NCBI GenBank assembly: GCA_934256695.1
Contig: CAKQPE010000016.1
Location: 1 to 29,145 of the forward strand
Length of the DNA: 29,145 bases
Source: an uncultured Eubacteriales bacterium
GTDB lineage: Bacteria > Bacillota > Clostridia > Lachnospirales > Anaerotignaceae
Direction: 5' to 3'
Shown here: one piece after another, positions 15,489 through 23,256 of the stretch
How positions within the stretch are numbered: the first letter of the stretch is position 1
Layout: every line of letters begins with the position of its first letter
The notes under the pieces: model-generated
Seen by the model: only the letters and a program-made list of their open reading frames with translations
Database searches by the model: none
What the model was told of the DNA's origin: nothing
Made by a program: the position numbers and the translations under genes

Positions 15489-16420
15489 TAAGCTTCCTCC
15501 AAACCTTTAAGTGTCTTTTCAAGTGACTTCATGTCTTCTACATTATATATTTTAACACCTTTTACAGTACGTTTAACAAATCCGCTGAGAGTCTTTCCGG
15601 GGCCTACTTCTATAAAAGTATCAACGCCTTTGTTGTAAAGGTAATTTACCGTATCTTCCCATTTAACGGGACTCATTACCTGTTTTATAAGAAGCGGTAT
15701 AATATCTTCTTTCTTTTCTACCTCTGTACCCGTTACATTTGTTATTACAGGTATATTCATATCCGAGATTGTCATTTTTTCAAGCTCAACGGCAAGTCTG
15801 TCACTGGCAGGCTTTAAAAGTGCTGTATGGAAAGGACCGCTTACATTAAGCTTAACAGTCATTTTCGCACCTTTTTCCTTCAAAGCCGCAGCTGTTTTTT
15901 CGGCAACCTCTGCCTCGCCTGCTATAACTATCTGTCCCGGAGCATTGTAGTTTGCCGGTGAAACAAAGCCGTACTGTTTATATTCTTCACAGGTATCTTC
16001 AACAGTTTTTCTGTCAAGACCGAGGATTGCATACATTGCACCTACGCCTTCCGGAACAGCCTCTGTCATAAAACGTCCTCTTTTTCTTACAAGGCTTACG
16101 GTTTCATCAAAACCGAAAGCACCTGAAGCAACATATGCTGAATATTCGCCGAGGCTTAAACCTGCCGCATAATCGGCCTTAACACCGTGTTCTTCAAGCA
16201 CCTTTAAAGCCGCTGTGCTCATAGTAAGTATAGAAGGCTGTGTAAATTCAGTTTTATTAAGCTGTTCTTCGTTTTCAAAGCAGATTTCCTTAACGGAAAA
16301 ACCAAGGGATTTTTCCGCTCTTTCAAAAATTTCGTCTGCACATTTAAAGTTTTCACAGAGTTCTTTTCCCATGCCCTTATACTGGGCACCCTGTCCGCTG
16401 AAAATAAAAGCTGTTTTCAT
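15488..16420 (-). CDS. fabD: malonyl-CoA:ACP transacylase
   Basis: 310 aa from ATG at 16420 (MKTAFIFSGQGAQ). An in-frame GTG at 16429 is part of the GAGGTG ribosome site and is unlikely to be used. It loads malonyl groups onto ACP. The nucleophile is Ser89 in GLSLGEYSA, the histidine is in GPFHTALL, and the N-terminal GQGAQ forms the oxyanion loop. It is separated from fabK by about 310 nt of repeats. Confidence 0.96.
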   Translation of the reverse strand: MKTAFIFSGQGAQYKGMGKELCENFKCADEIFERAEKSLGFSVKEICFENEEQLNKTEFTQPSILTMSTAALKVLEEHGVKADYAAGLSLGEYSAYVASGAFGFDETVSLVRKRGRFMTEAVPEGVGAMYAILGLDRKTVEDTCEEYKQYGFVSPANYNAPGQIVIAGEAEVAEKTAAALKEKGAKMTVKLNVSGPFHTALLKPASDRLAVELEKMTISDMNIPVITNVTGTEVEKKEDIIPLLIKQVMSPVKWEDTVNYLYNKGVDTFIEVGPGKTLSGFVKRTVKGVKIYNVEDMKSLEKTLKGLEEA

Positions 16421-16532
16421 TATTAACACCTCATATTTAAAAATTAAGTAAGTCCAAATAAGGGCGGCACTTAATGCCTGCCCTTACAGACTGCCGAAAA
16501 ATTAATGTTAAAAATATATAAACGGATTTATA

Positions 16533-16646
16533 TTGAGGGTGTTTTTCTATCGTAAAAGCCTGTCAAGCATTTTGCTACGCAAAACAAGCTACGCTTGCCC
16601 CGTTTTCTTCGGGGTACATACCTCAAACTCCCTTAAAATACTCTTT
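16533..16646. repeat. 114-bp dispersed repeat, copy 1
   Basis: It is identical to 21289-21402 except for one T/C difference. It contains the hairpins TTTTGC/GCAAAA, CAAGC/GCTTG and CCCCG/CGGGG, with TTGAGG near one end and CCTCAA near the other. It is non-coding. A two-hairpin element follows in the same orientation in both places. Confidence 0.85.
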
Positions 16647-16654
16647 AATCAATA

Positions 16655-16718
16655 AAAGACCTTGGGGTTTCACCCCAAACCCTGACCAGTTTTTGAAAAA
16701 ACTGGACAAAAACTTTTG
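16655..16718 (+). repeat. two-hairpin dispersed element, copy 2
   Basis: Stem 1 is TTGGGG/CCCCAA, the linker is ACCCT, and stem 2 is CCAGTTTTT/AAAAACTGG around the TTTGAAAA-type loop, with tail AAACTTTT. It lies between fabK and fabD but in the orientation opposite to the operon. Confidence 0.65.
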
Positions 16719-16739
16719 ACATTAAAAGCATTTATAAGT

Positions 16740-17672
16740 TCACGCTTTTATGCTGTTCATTATTTCTTTGTACTGTGAATAAAGCTCTTTTATTATTTCT
16801 TCTGCGGACTGTTCCTTATTTACAAGACCTGCTATCTGTCCGCTCATTACAGAGCCGTTTTCAATATCGCCTTCCACAACGGCTTTTCTCAAAGAACCTC
16901 TGCCGAGAGCATCAAGTTCCTCGGAAGGTGCGTTATTTTTCTCAAGCTCTTCAAATTTTCTTGCAAGCTTATTTTTAATAACACGTACAGGGTGGCCTGT
17001 AGAAGCACCTGTTGTGGTTGTATCAATATCCTTTGCTTTTATAATTCTTTCCTTGTAGTTAGGGTGAACGGTACACTCGTTTGCCACAAGAAATCTTGTG
17101 CCTATCTGGAAACCGGAAGCACCCAACATTCTTGCTGCCGCCATACCTCTGCCGTCTGCAATACCGCCTGCGGCTATTACAGGGATATTAAGAGCGTCAA
17201 CAACCTGTGGAACAAGTGCCATAGTTGTTATCTTGCCTATATGTCCGCCTGATTCGCAGCCTTCCGCTATTACGGCATCGGCACCGTCTTTTTCCATTCT
17301 TTTGGCTATAGCAACAGATGGGGCAACCGGAAGAACCTTTGTGCCGGATTCTTTAAACATCTGTATATATTTTCCCGGACTTCCGGCACCTGTTGTAACA
17401 ACAGGTACTTTTTCCTCACAAACAACCTTAACCAATTCATCTGCAAAAGGACTTAAAAGCATAATATTTACCGCAAAAGGTTTATTTGTTTTCGCCTTTA
17501 TTTCTCTTATTGCCTTAACACAGCCTTCCGGATTAAGATGACCTGTTGCAAGAACACCGAGACCGCCGGCTTCGGAAACCGCCGAAACAAGACTTGGATC
17601 GGAAATCCATGCCATAGCCCCTTGAATTATAGGATACTCAATATTGAGCATACTGCAAATATCTGCGTACAT
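16740..17672 (-). CDS. fabK: enoyl-ACP reductase II (FMN-dependent)
   Basis: 310 aa. It reduces trans-2-enoyl-ACP with NAD(P)H via FMN, the last step of each elongation round. The TIM-barrel start is IEYPIIQGAMAWISDP. His144 in ESGGHIG is the conserved active-site residue, and GGIADGRG and GASGFQIGTRF bind the phosphate of FMN. No fabI, fabL or fabV is in the window, so this should be the main enoyl reductase of the cluster; such enzymes are naturally insensitive to triclosan. AAGGTGG precedes the ATG. Confidence 0.95.
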   Translation of the reverse strand: MYADICSMLNIEYPIIQGAMAWISDPSLVSAVSEAGGLGVLATGHLNPEGCVKAIREIKAKTNKPFAVNIMLLSPFADELVKVVCEEKVPVVTTGAGSPGKYIQMFKESGTKVLPVAPSVAIAKRMEKDGADAVIAEGCESGGHIGKITTMALVPQVVDALNIPVIAAGGIADGRGMAAARMLGASGFQIGTRFLVANECTVHPNYKERIIKAKDIDTTTTGASTGHPVRVIKNKLARKFEELEKNNAPSEELDALGRGSLRKAVVEGDIENGSVMSGQIAGLVNKEQSAEEIIKELYSQYKEIMNSIKA

Positions 17673-17763
17673 AAATTTATTCCACCTTATTTTTAAATTT
17701 CTGTTTATATCTTAATTTCTGTTATTTTTATTTTTGTTTTTATTTTTGGGTTTTATACAAAAT

Positions 17764-17815
17764 CGAAGCCTTTGGGCTCACCCCACACCTACAAGCCTTT
17801 TTATAAACTTGCAGG
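17764..17815 (+). repeat. degenerate two-hairpin element, acpP-fabK gap
   Basis: A decayed copy with TTTGGGCTCACCCCA, then ACAAGCC, TTTATAAA and CTTGCAGG, which matches the overall scheme. The 170-nt gap between acpP and fabK otherwise holds only T-rich sequence. Confidence 0.4.
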
Positions 17816-17842
17816 TGCAGGCAGTTCCCACAAAGTCCTTAA

Positions 17843-18064
17843 TTAGTTTTTGCTTTCCTCAACGAGCTTAACAACGTCGCCTACTGTTTCGATACCTTCT
17901 ACGTTTTCGATTTTTACGTCAAATTCGTCTTCGATGTCGTTGATAATCTGGAAAAGGTCAAGAGAATCAGCCTCAAGGTCTGTTTTTACATTTGTATCCA
18001 ATGTAATTTCGTCTGCATCCTTTCCTGTCTGGTCTGCGATAATTTCTTTAATTCTTTCAAACAT
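17843..18064 (-). CDS. acpP: acyl carrier protein
   Basis: 73 aa. It carries the growing acyl chain on 4'-phosphopantetheine attached to Ser34 in the EADSLDLF motif. It is acidic and four-helical, with a normal length. GGAGG precedes the ATG. It lies between fabH and fabK as in streptococci. Confidence 0.97.
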   Translation of the reverse strand: MFERIKEIIADQTGKDADEITLDTNVKTDLEADSLDLFQIINDIEDEFDVKIENVEGIETVGDVVKLVEESKN

Positions 18065-18110
18065 TATAAAACCCTCCTATAATAATTATATATAAAAACC
18101 TTTTAGGTCT

Positions 18111-19085
18111 TTAGAACTTAACAAGCATTGAACCCCAAGTAAGCCCTGCACCGAAACCTGTAAGAACACCTATGTCTCCCGGTTTGATTAAACCTTTTTC
18201 CGTCATTTCATTAAGTGCTATAGGGATACTTGCGGAAGAAGTGTTTCCGTATTCGTCCATGTTCATGTAAAACTTATCCATAGGCACTTTAAGCTTTCTG
18301 CTTATTATCTCAACTATACGGCTGTTTGCCTGATGCGGAAGAACGAAATCAAGGTCATCTGCATTAAACTGTGCATTATCAAGAAGTTTTTTAACGGATT
18401 TAGGTACATTTCTCGTTGCAAAGTCAAATATTGCCCTGCCGTCCATATACAAATCTCTTTTTGCCGTTTTTTCAATATGGTTAAACGCATTTCCTGCCGG
18501 AGAAGAACCGCCCGTAAGTGCCATGCCCTTTGCTCCGTCACTGCCTATTTCCTCTGCAAGGATACCGGTTCTTTCTTCCGTGGCCTGAAGAAGAACGCCT
18601 GCCGCACCGTCACCGAAAAGCACACAAGTGCCTCTGTCCTCAAAATCAAGATATTTTGAAAGAACCTCCGCACCTATTACAACCGCATTTTTATATATAC
18701 CGCTTTTTATGTATTTATCGGCTATGGAAAGACCGAATATAAAGCCGGAGCAGGCAGCACCTATATCAAAGGCTACTGCATTTTCAGCACCTATCTTTGA
18801 CTGTACAAGACATGAGGTAGAAGGTGTTGTGTAATCTGCCGAAACGGTTGCCACTATTAAAAGCTCTATATCAAGCGGGTTTATTCCGGCTTTTTTAATA
18901 ATCATTTCCGCTGCCTTTGCGGCAATATCAGATGTATTTTCTCCCTGAGAAAAGTGTCTGCGTCTTATGCCGCTTCTGGAGCTTATCCATTCATCACTTG
19001 TATCGACAATTTTCGCCATATCATCATTTGTTATAACCATATCAGGCACACAAGCACCTGTTGCTGTAATTTTAGAAAAATACAT
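18111..19085 (-). CDS. fabH: beta-ketoacyl-ACP synthase III
   Basis: 324 aa. It starts chains by condensing an acyl-CoA primer with malonyl-ACP. The triad is Cys112 (GAACSGF), His251 (LPHQANSRI) and Asn281 (YGNTSSAS). The C-terminal GFGAGLTWGSMLVKF is typical. AGGAG lies before the ATG. It sits 33 nt after fabT. Primer preference (acetyl or branched) cannot be read with confidence. Confidence 0.97.
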   Translation of the reverse strand: MYFSKITATGACVPDMVITNDDMAKIVDTSDEWISSRSGIRRRHFSQGENTSDIAAKAAEMIIKKAGINPLDIELLIVATVSADYTTPSTSCLVQSKIGAENAVAFDIGAACSGFIFGLSIADKYIKSGIYKNAVVIGAEVLSKYLDFEDRGTCVLFGDGAAGVLLQATEERTGILAEEIGSDGAKGMALTGGSSPAGNAFNHIEKTAKRDLYMDGRAIFDFATRNVPKSVKKLLDNAQFNADDLDFVLPHQANSRIVEIISRKLKVPMDKFYMNMDEYGNTSSASIPIALNEMTEKGLIKPGDIGVLTGFGAGLTWGSMLVKF

Positions 19086-19118
19086 AGCAAATCTCCTGTT
19101 TTATTTTATTTTCGGCAT

Positions 19119-19559
19119 TTAATATTCGGATTTCATAAAACCATCGAGTTTTTTAAGTGCCTTATAAAGAACCTGTATTTCATCATCTGTAAGATGTTTG
19201 GTACAATTTTTCACCATATCCAAATGGAACTGTGCATGAACACGATAAAGAAGTCTGCCCTTTTTGGTAAGACGTACTTTAACCACTCGTCTGTCATTTT
19301 CACTTCTGAATCTTTCCACATATCCCTTTTTTTTGAGATTATTAATTGCCACCGTAAGTGTGCCTACTGTAATTCTAAGGCTTTTTGCAACCTTACTCAT
19401 GCTCTTTGCCTCATACATTCCTATAGCCTCTACCGTATGTATTTCTGTAATAGACACATCTTTAAAATAGCCGGCCTTAAACGAATCTCCTTCTAATTTT
19501 ACAATGCTTTTGTAAATATCAATCAATAATTCGTTTAAAGCACCTAAAAGGCTGTTCAT
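19119..19559 (-). CDS. fabT: MarR family transcriptional repressor of fatty-acid synthesis
   Basis: 146 aa winged-helix MarR protein. DNA-binding region MSKVAKSLRITVGTLTVAINNLKKKGYVERF, then the wing SENDRRVVKVRLTKKG. Its place as first gene of the fab operon and the adjacent TTTGATAATCAAA palindrome identify it as FabT. In streptococci FabT represses the operon when bound to acyl-ACP. The ATG follows AAGGTGA. Autoregulation is likely because the operator overlaps its own -10 box. Confidence 0.92.
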   Translation of the reverse strand: MNSLLGALNELLIDIYKSIVKLEGDSFKAGYFKDVSITEIHTVEAIGMYEAKSMSKVAKSLRITVGTLTVAINNLKKKGYVERFRSENDRRVVKVRLTKKGRLLYRVHAQFHLDMVKNCTKHLTDDEIQVLYKALKKLDGFMKSEY

Positions 19560-19595
19560 ATATTTATCACCTTAGAACCTTTTATAAAAATATAT

Positions 19596-19636
19596 TTTGA
19601 TAATCAAAGTATAATGGATTATAATACTTTAGTCAA
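19596..19636 (-). promoter_or_regulatory. fabT operon promoter with FabT operator
   Basis: On the minus strand TTGACT (19631-19636) is 17 bp from TATACT (19608-19613). The palindrome TTTGATAATCAAA (19596-19608) overlaps the last base of the -10 and the start site. It matches the FabT box described in streptococci, so a bound repressor would block polymerase. Confidence 0.82.
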
Positions 19637-19845
19637 GTAACTTTAAAACTGCTAAAAACAGCACAAGAAATTATATTTATTTTTGTTATAACAAATTATT
19701 ACAACATATTTAAATAATTATACCACAAATATGCACCTAAAATAGTAACCTCCACTGATAATAATGAAAATCTAATGTCAATTTAATTTTTCAATATCAA
19801 AGCTTTTTATGAGCAAAATATATAATGATATTTATATTCTACATA

Positions 19846-19874
19846 TTGACAATATTTAAAACATATAATATAGT
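19846..19874 (+). promoter_or_regulatory. promoter of the FabK-like flavoprotein gene
   Basis: A perfect TTGACA (19846-19851) lies 17 bp from TATAGT (19869-19874), giving a leader of about 80 nt. A two-mismatch FabT-like box (TTTCAATATCAAA, 19789-19801) lies 44 bp upstream; its relevance is uncertain. Confidence 0.6.
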
Positions 19875-19962
19875 ATTGTAAACTACATTATATCAAGTTA
19901 ATGTTATTAATACCATAAATTTTTGAAAAAACTTACATTTTTTATATATAGGAGATGTTCTT

Positions 19963-21024
19963 ATGAAACTTAAACCGATAAGCATAGGTAATTTGGAATT
20001 AAAAGTACCTATTATTCAAGGCGGTATGGGCATAGGTGTAAGTCTTTCTTCTCTTGCCGGAGCAGTGGCAAAAGAAGGCGGTATGGGTGTTATATCCGCA
20101 GCACAGCCTGGTTTTGACAGAGAAGAATGGAAAACACACCCTCTTGAAACAAACTTAAAAGCTCTCGGTGAGCATATAAAAAAAGCAAAAGAAATATCCG
20201 GAAACGGTGTTATAGGCGTAAATATAATGCGTGCATCCTGTGATTATGACAAATATGTTCAGTGCTGTGTAGATAATGGTGCCGATGCGATTATATCCGG
20301 TGCGGGACTTCCTGTTGAGCTTCCAAAACTTCTTGAAGGCACAGATATGAAATTTGCACCTATTGTCTCATCTCTTAAAGCTGCAAAAGTGCTTTTTACC
20401 CTCTGGGAAAGACGATATAAAAGAGTATCCGACTTTGTTGTAATAGAAGGCCCTATGGCCGGAGGGCATCTTGGTTTTACTGCCGAAGAAGCTGTTGACC
20501 TTACCAGAGAGCAGTACGACATTGAGGTAAAAAAAATAATAGACTATATTCACTCCTACGGCGAAAAAATCGGCAGACACATACCTGTTTTCTTTGCCGG
20601 CGGTGTATTTACAAGAGCTGACATAGACCACTATATGGCTCTCGGTGCAGACGGAGTACAGATGGCAACAAGATTTGTAACAACTGTTGAATGTGATGCT
20701 CCAATGAGCTTTAAACAGGCTTATTTAAATGCATCAAAAGATGATATAGTCATAGTTAAAAGCCCTGTAGGTATGCCCGGACGAGCAATATTGAATCCAT
20801 TTGTAAAGCTTCGTCAGCAGGAAAGAGAAAAGATAACTCACTGTTTCAGATGTCTTGAAAAATGCGACCCTGCAACAACACCGTATTGTATAACAATGGC
20901 TCTTATACGTGCCGTAAGGAGCAACGATGAAGCAGACAACTCACTTATCTTCTGTGGCGAAAACGCATACCGTTTACACGATCTTACAACAGTTAAAGCC
21001 ATATTTGACGAATTAAACCAATAA
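19963..21024 (+). CDS. nitronate monooxygenase / FabK-like flavoprotein
   Basis: 353 aa FMN TIM-barrel of the 2-nitropropane dioxygenase family, paralogous to FabK. It has VPIIQGGMGIGVS at the start, MAGGHLGF at the active-site His position, and FAGGVFTRADIDHYMALGADGVQMATRF for FMN phosphate. It is longer than FabK and carries a C-terminal Cys cluster, CFRCLEKCDPATTPYC, absent from FabK, so a different substrate is likely. It could oxidise nitronates or serve as an uncharacterised reductase. It is divergent from the fab operon. GGAG precedes the ATG. Confidence 0.82.
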   Translation: MKLKPISIGNLELKVPIIQGGMGIGVSLSSLAGAVAKEGGMGVISAAQPGFDREEWKTHPLETNLKALGEHIKKAKEISGNGVIGVNIMRASCDYDKYVQCCVDNGADAIISGAGLPVELPKLLEGTDMKFAPIVSSLKAAKVLFTLWERRYKRVSDFVVIEGPMAGGHLGFTAEEAVDLTREQYDIEVKKIIDYIHSYGEKIGRHIPVFFAGGVFTRADIDHYMALGADGVQMATRFVTTVECDAPMSFKQAYLNASKDDIVIVKSPVGMPGRAILNPFVKLRQQEREKITHCFRCLEKCDPATTPYCITMALIRAVRSNDEADNSLIFCGENAYRLHDLTTVKAIFDELNQ

Positions 21025-21070
21025 TTTAAAATCAAAGTTAATGTTTATGCCCCACATAAACTAACGATAA

Positions 21071-21105
21071 AGGCCGTGGATATACGCAGTATCCACGGTC
21101 TTTTT
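21071..21105 (+). terminator. terminator of the FabK-like flavoprotein gene
   Basis: GGCCGTGGATA and TATCCACGGTC form an 11-bp stem (one G-U pair in plus-strand RNA) with a 7-nt loop and five T residues. Confidence 0.85.
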
Positions 21106-21111
21106 ATTAAG

Positions 21112-21210
21112 ACAAAAACCTTGGGACGTTGTCCCAAACCCCTTTGAGCCTTTGAAAAGGCTCAAGCGAAACTTTTATTACAAAACCCAATGATTTCTCA
21201 TTGGGTTTTG
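21112..21210 (+). repeat. two-hairpin dispersed element, copy 3, plus third hairpin
   Basis: Stem 1 is TTGGGAC/GTCCCAA, the linker is ACCCC, stem 2 is TTGAGCC/GGCTCAA (21144-21150 with 21159-21165) around TTTGAAAA, and the tail is AAACTTTTATTA. A perfect 13-bp hairpin (21181-21193 with 21198-21210) follows. Confidence 0.7.
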
Positions 21211-21288
21211 TTGTATTAAAAAATAATATGTGGCTATATTTTTACGAAAAACCTATACTAATAAAAAATTTGCACAAATAGATTAGTG

Positions 21289-21402
21289 TTGAGGGTGTTT
21301 TTCTATCGCAAAAGCCTGTCAAGCATTTTGCTACGCAAAACAAGCTACGCTTGCCCCGTTTTCTTCGGGGTACATACCTCAAACTCCCTTAAAATACTCT
21401 TT
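21289..21402. repeat. 114-bp dispersed repeat, copy 2
   Basis: Differs from 16533-16646 by a single base over 114 nt. Like that copy it is non-coding, hairpin-rich, and followed by a two-hairpin element. Confidence 0.85.
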
Positions 21403-21410
21403 TAAGAACT

Positions 21411-21509
21411 AAAAAGACCTGTGGGACTCTGTCCCACATACCCTGCAAGCCTTTGAAAAGGCTTGACCTAAACTTTTAACAAGAAACAATTTGTGCAAAA
21501 TCACAAATT
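21411..21509 (+). repeat. two-hairpin dispersed element, copy 4, plus third hairpin
   Basis: Stem 1 is TGTGGGAC/GTCCCACA (21420-21427 with 21431-21438), the linker is TACCCT, stem 2 is CAAGCC/GGCTTG, and the tail is AAACTTTTAAC. The third hairpin is AATTTGTG/CACAAATT (21488-21495 with 21502-21509). Confidence 0.7.
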
Positions 21510-21542
21510 TAAATTTTTATAAACACCTTTATCGACACTCTG

Positions 21543-21632
21543 AAAACGCAATGTAATTGCGTTTTGATAAAAGTTTTACTCGATTTTTTTCAAAAAATCG
21601 TGGGGTGTTGGGGCAAAGCCCCAAGGTCTTTA
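21543..21632 (-). repeat. two-hairpin dispersed element, copy 5 (inverted), plus third hairpin
   Basis: On the minus strand it starts within the trpS stop codon. Stem 1 is TTGGGGC/GCCCCAA, the linker is CACCCC, and stem 2 is CGATTTTTT/AAAAAATCG around a TGA-type loop. The third hairpin is AAAACGCAAT/ATTGCGTTTT (21543-21552 with 21556-21565), probably the trpS terminator. Confidence 0.7.
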
Positions 21633-22691
21633 TTTAAGTAAGTTCATATCCTCAAAATAATCTATTCTCATTGCATGACGTACATTGGCAAGAGTATTTG
21701 CGGCCTTCTTTTCCGCCTCCTGTGTGCCAATACGGAGTATTTCGTAAACATCGGGAAGTCTCTTTTCCCACATTTTACGTCTCTCTCTTATAGGCTCAAG
21801 CTCAGCCTGAATTACGTTATTAAGGAATTTCTTTACCTTAACATCACCAAGACCGCCTCTGCGATAATGTGCTTTTAACTCGTCAAGGTTATTATAATCA
21901 GGAAGGAACTCCGCAAAGTACTCGTCTTTACAAAATGCATCAAGGTATATAAATACAGGGTTTCCTTCTACCTCACCTGGATCCTGAACACGAAGATGGT
22001 TAGGGTCTGTGTACATAGACATTATTTTTTTCTTAATATCTTCCGCTTCATCGGAAAGATAGATACAGTTTCCTATTGATTTGCTCATTTTTGCCTTTCC
22101 GTCAATACCCGGAAGTCTGAAACAAGCTTTATTTGAAGGCAAAACTATATTAGGCTCTACAAGGGTTTCGCCATAAACAGAATTAAATTTATGGACTATT
22201 TCTCTGCACTGCTCTATCATAGGCATCTGGTCCTCACCGGCAGGAACATGAGTTGCATTAAAAGCGGTAATATCGGCTGCCTGGCTTATAGGATAACAGA
22301 AAAATCCCGTAGGAATACTTGTTTCAAAGTTTTTCTGCTGAATTTCAGCCTTTACTGTCGGGTTTCTCTGTAATCTGGATACAGTTACAAGATTCATATA
22401 ATATGCTGTAAGCTCAGGAAGCTGAGGAATAAGTGACTGAATAAATATTGTAGACTTTTCAGGGTCTATTCCGCAGGCAAGATAATCAAGAGCCACCTGT
22501 ATAACATGAGTTCTTACTTTTTCAGGGTTCTCGGCATTATCAGTAAGAGCCTGTGCATCGGCAATCATAATATTTACTTCATCATACTCACCTGAATTCT
22601 GAAGGGCAACTCTTTCTTTTAATGAGCCTACATAATGACCGACATGGAGACGGCCTGTAGGACGGTCACCTGTTAATATTATCTTTTTCAT
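21630..22691 (-). CDS. trpS: tryptophanyl-tRNA synthetase
   Basis: 353 aa class I synthetase that charges tRNA-Trp. The HIGH motif appears as HVGHYVGSL (residues 16-24) and the KMSKS loop as KMSKSIGN (201-208). GEDQMPMIEQ is also family-typical. AAGGAG precedes the ATG. The gene is monocistronic, with a 3' end that merges into a dispersed hairpin element. It has a short leader with no room for a T-box. Confidence 0.96.
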   Translation of the reverse strand: MKKIILTGDRPTGRLHVGHYVGSLKERVALQNSGEYDEVNIMIADAQALTDNAENPEKVRTHVIQVALDYLACGIDPEKSTIFIQSLIPQLPELTAYYMNLVTVSRLQRNPTVKAEIQQKNFETSIPTGFFCYPISQAADITAFNATHVPAGEDQMPMIEQCREIVHKFNSVYGETLVEPNIVLPSNKACFRLPGIDGKAKMSKSIGNCIYLSDEAEDIKKKIMSMYTDPNHLRVQDPGEVEGNPVFIYLDAFCKDEYFAEFLPDYNNLDELKAHYRRGGLGDVKVKKFLNNVIQAELEPIRERRKMWEKRLPDVYEILRIGTQEAEKKAANTLANVRHAMRIDYFEDMNLLK

Positions 22692-22729
22692 TATAATTCT
22701 CCTTTTTATTTTCGCTGTTGTATTTTTAT

Positions 22730-22759
22730 ATTATACTATATTTTTCACTTTAATAACAA
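22730..22759 (-). promoter_or_regulatory. promoter of trpS
   Basis: On the minus strand TTGTTA (22754-22759) is 18 bp from a perfect TATAAT (22730-22735). The leader is only about 30 nt. Confidence 0.55.
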
Positions 22760-22827
22760 TCATTTGTACAGCATACAGAAATATTATACACCACAAAGCA
22801 CTTTATATAAATATAAATCTGTCGAAC

Positions 22828-22886
22828 TAAGACTGTGAGAGTCTGTTACACCGCCCTGTAAGCCTTCTTGGTCATAAAATTTACTT
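22828..22886 (+). repeat. decayed two-hairpin dispersed element
   Basis: It aligns with copy 4: AGACTGTGAGAGTCT in the stem 1 position, CGCCCTGTAAGCCTT as linker and stem 2 arm, then TCATAAAATTT. Pairing in stem 2 is largely lost. Confidence 0.4.
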
Positions 22887-23045
22887 TGTTTCTATCATAA
22901 ATTGACAAACAACAGTAAAATACGAACTTAAATTTTACATGATATTTTACAATTAAACCCAAATAATTAACAATAAACATGAAATTATACAAGTAATTAA
23001 GATATATTTTACAACTGAAAATAATAATGTTTTAAATTTTACAAA

Positions 23046-23169
23046 TGCACGTGCACATAAAATTCGCAAATGAACAAATATTTTTGTGCAAAATGTAATT
23101 GAATATATAATATTCATGTGATAGCATATATCCAAAACAATTTATCACACACCAGTTATCACACACCAG
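23046..23169 (+). promoter_or_regulatory. nhaC upstream region: palindrome, -10 box and tandem 14-bp repeats
   Basis: A perfect palindrome TGCACGTGCA is at 23046-23055. TATAAT (23106-23111) with a weak TTGTGC 16 bp upstream is the likely promoter. Within the presumed leader, TTATCACACACCAG occurs twice in tandem (23142-23155 and 23156-23169). No gene is seen in the rest of 22692-23256. Confidence 0.4.
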
Positions 23170-23256
23170 CAAATCTATCTCAAGTTAATTTAATCAAATT
23201 TTTCGGCCGAAAATTTATTTATAAAAAAAATAAAAAACATAAGAGGAGGAAATTTC

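Noticed and set aside
16740..21024. A composite transposon bounded by the two 114-bp repeats
   Set aside because: The repeats are in direct orientation, encode nothing and enclose core fab genes; there is no transposase or sign of foreign DNA.
22828..22886. Possible tRNA fragment or T-box upstream of trpS (AGACT/AGTCT hairpin, GTTCGA)
   Set aside because: No cloverleaf and no T-box core can be built. The stretch aligns instead with the dispersed two-hairpin element.
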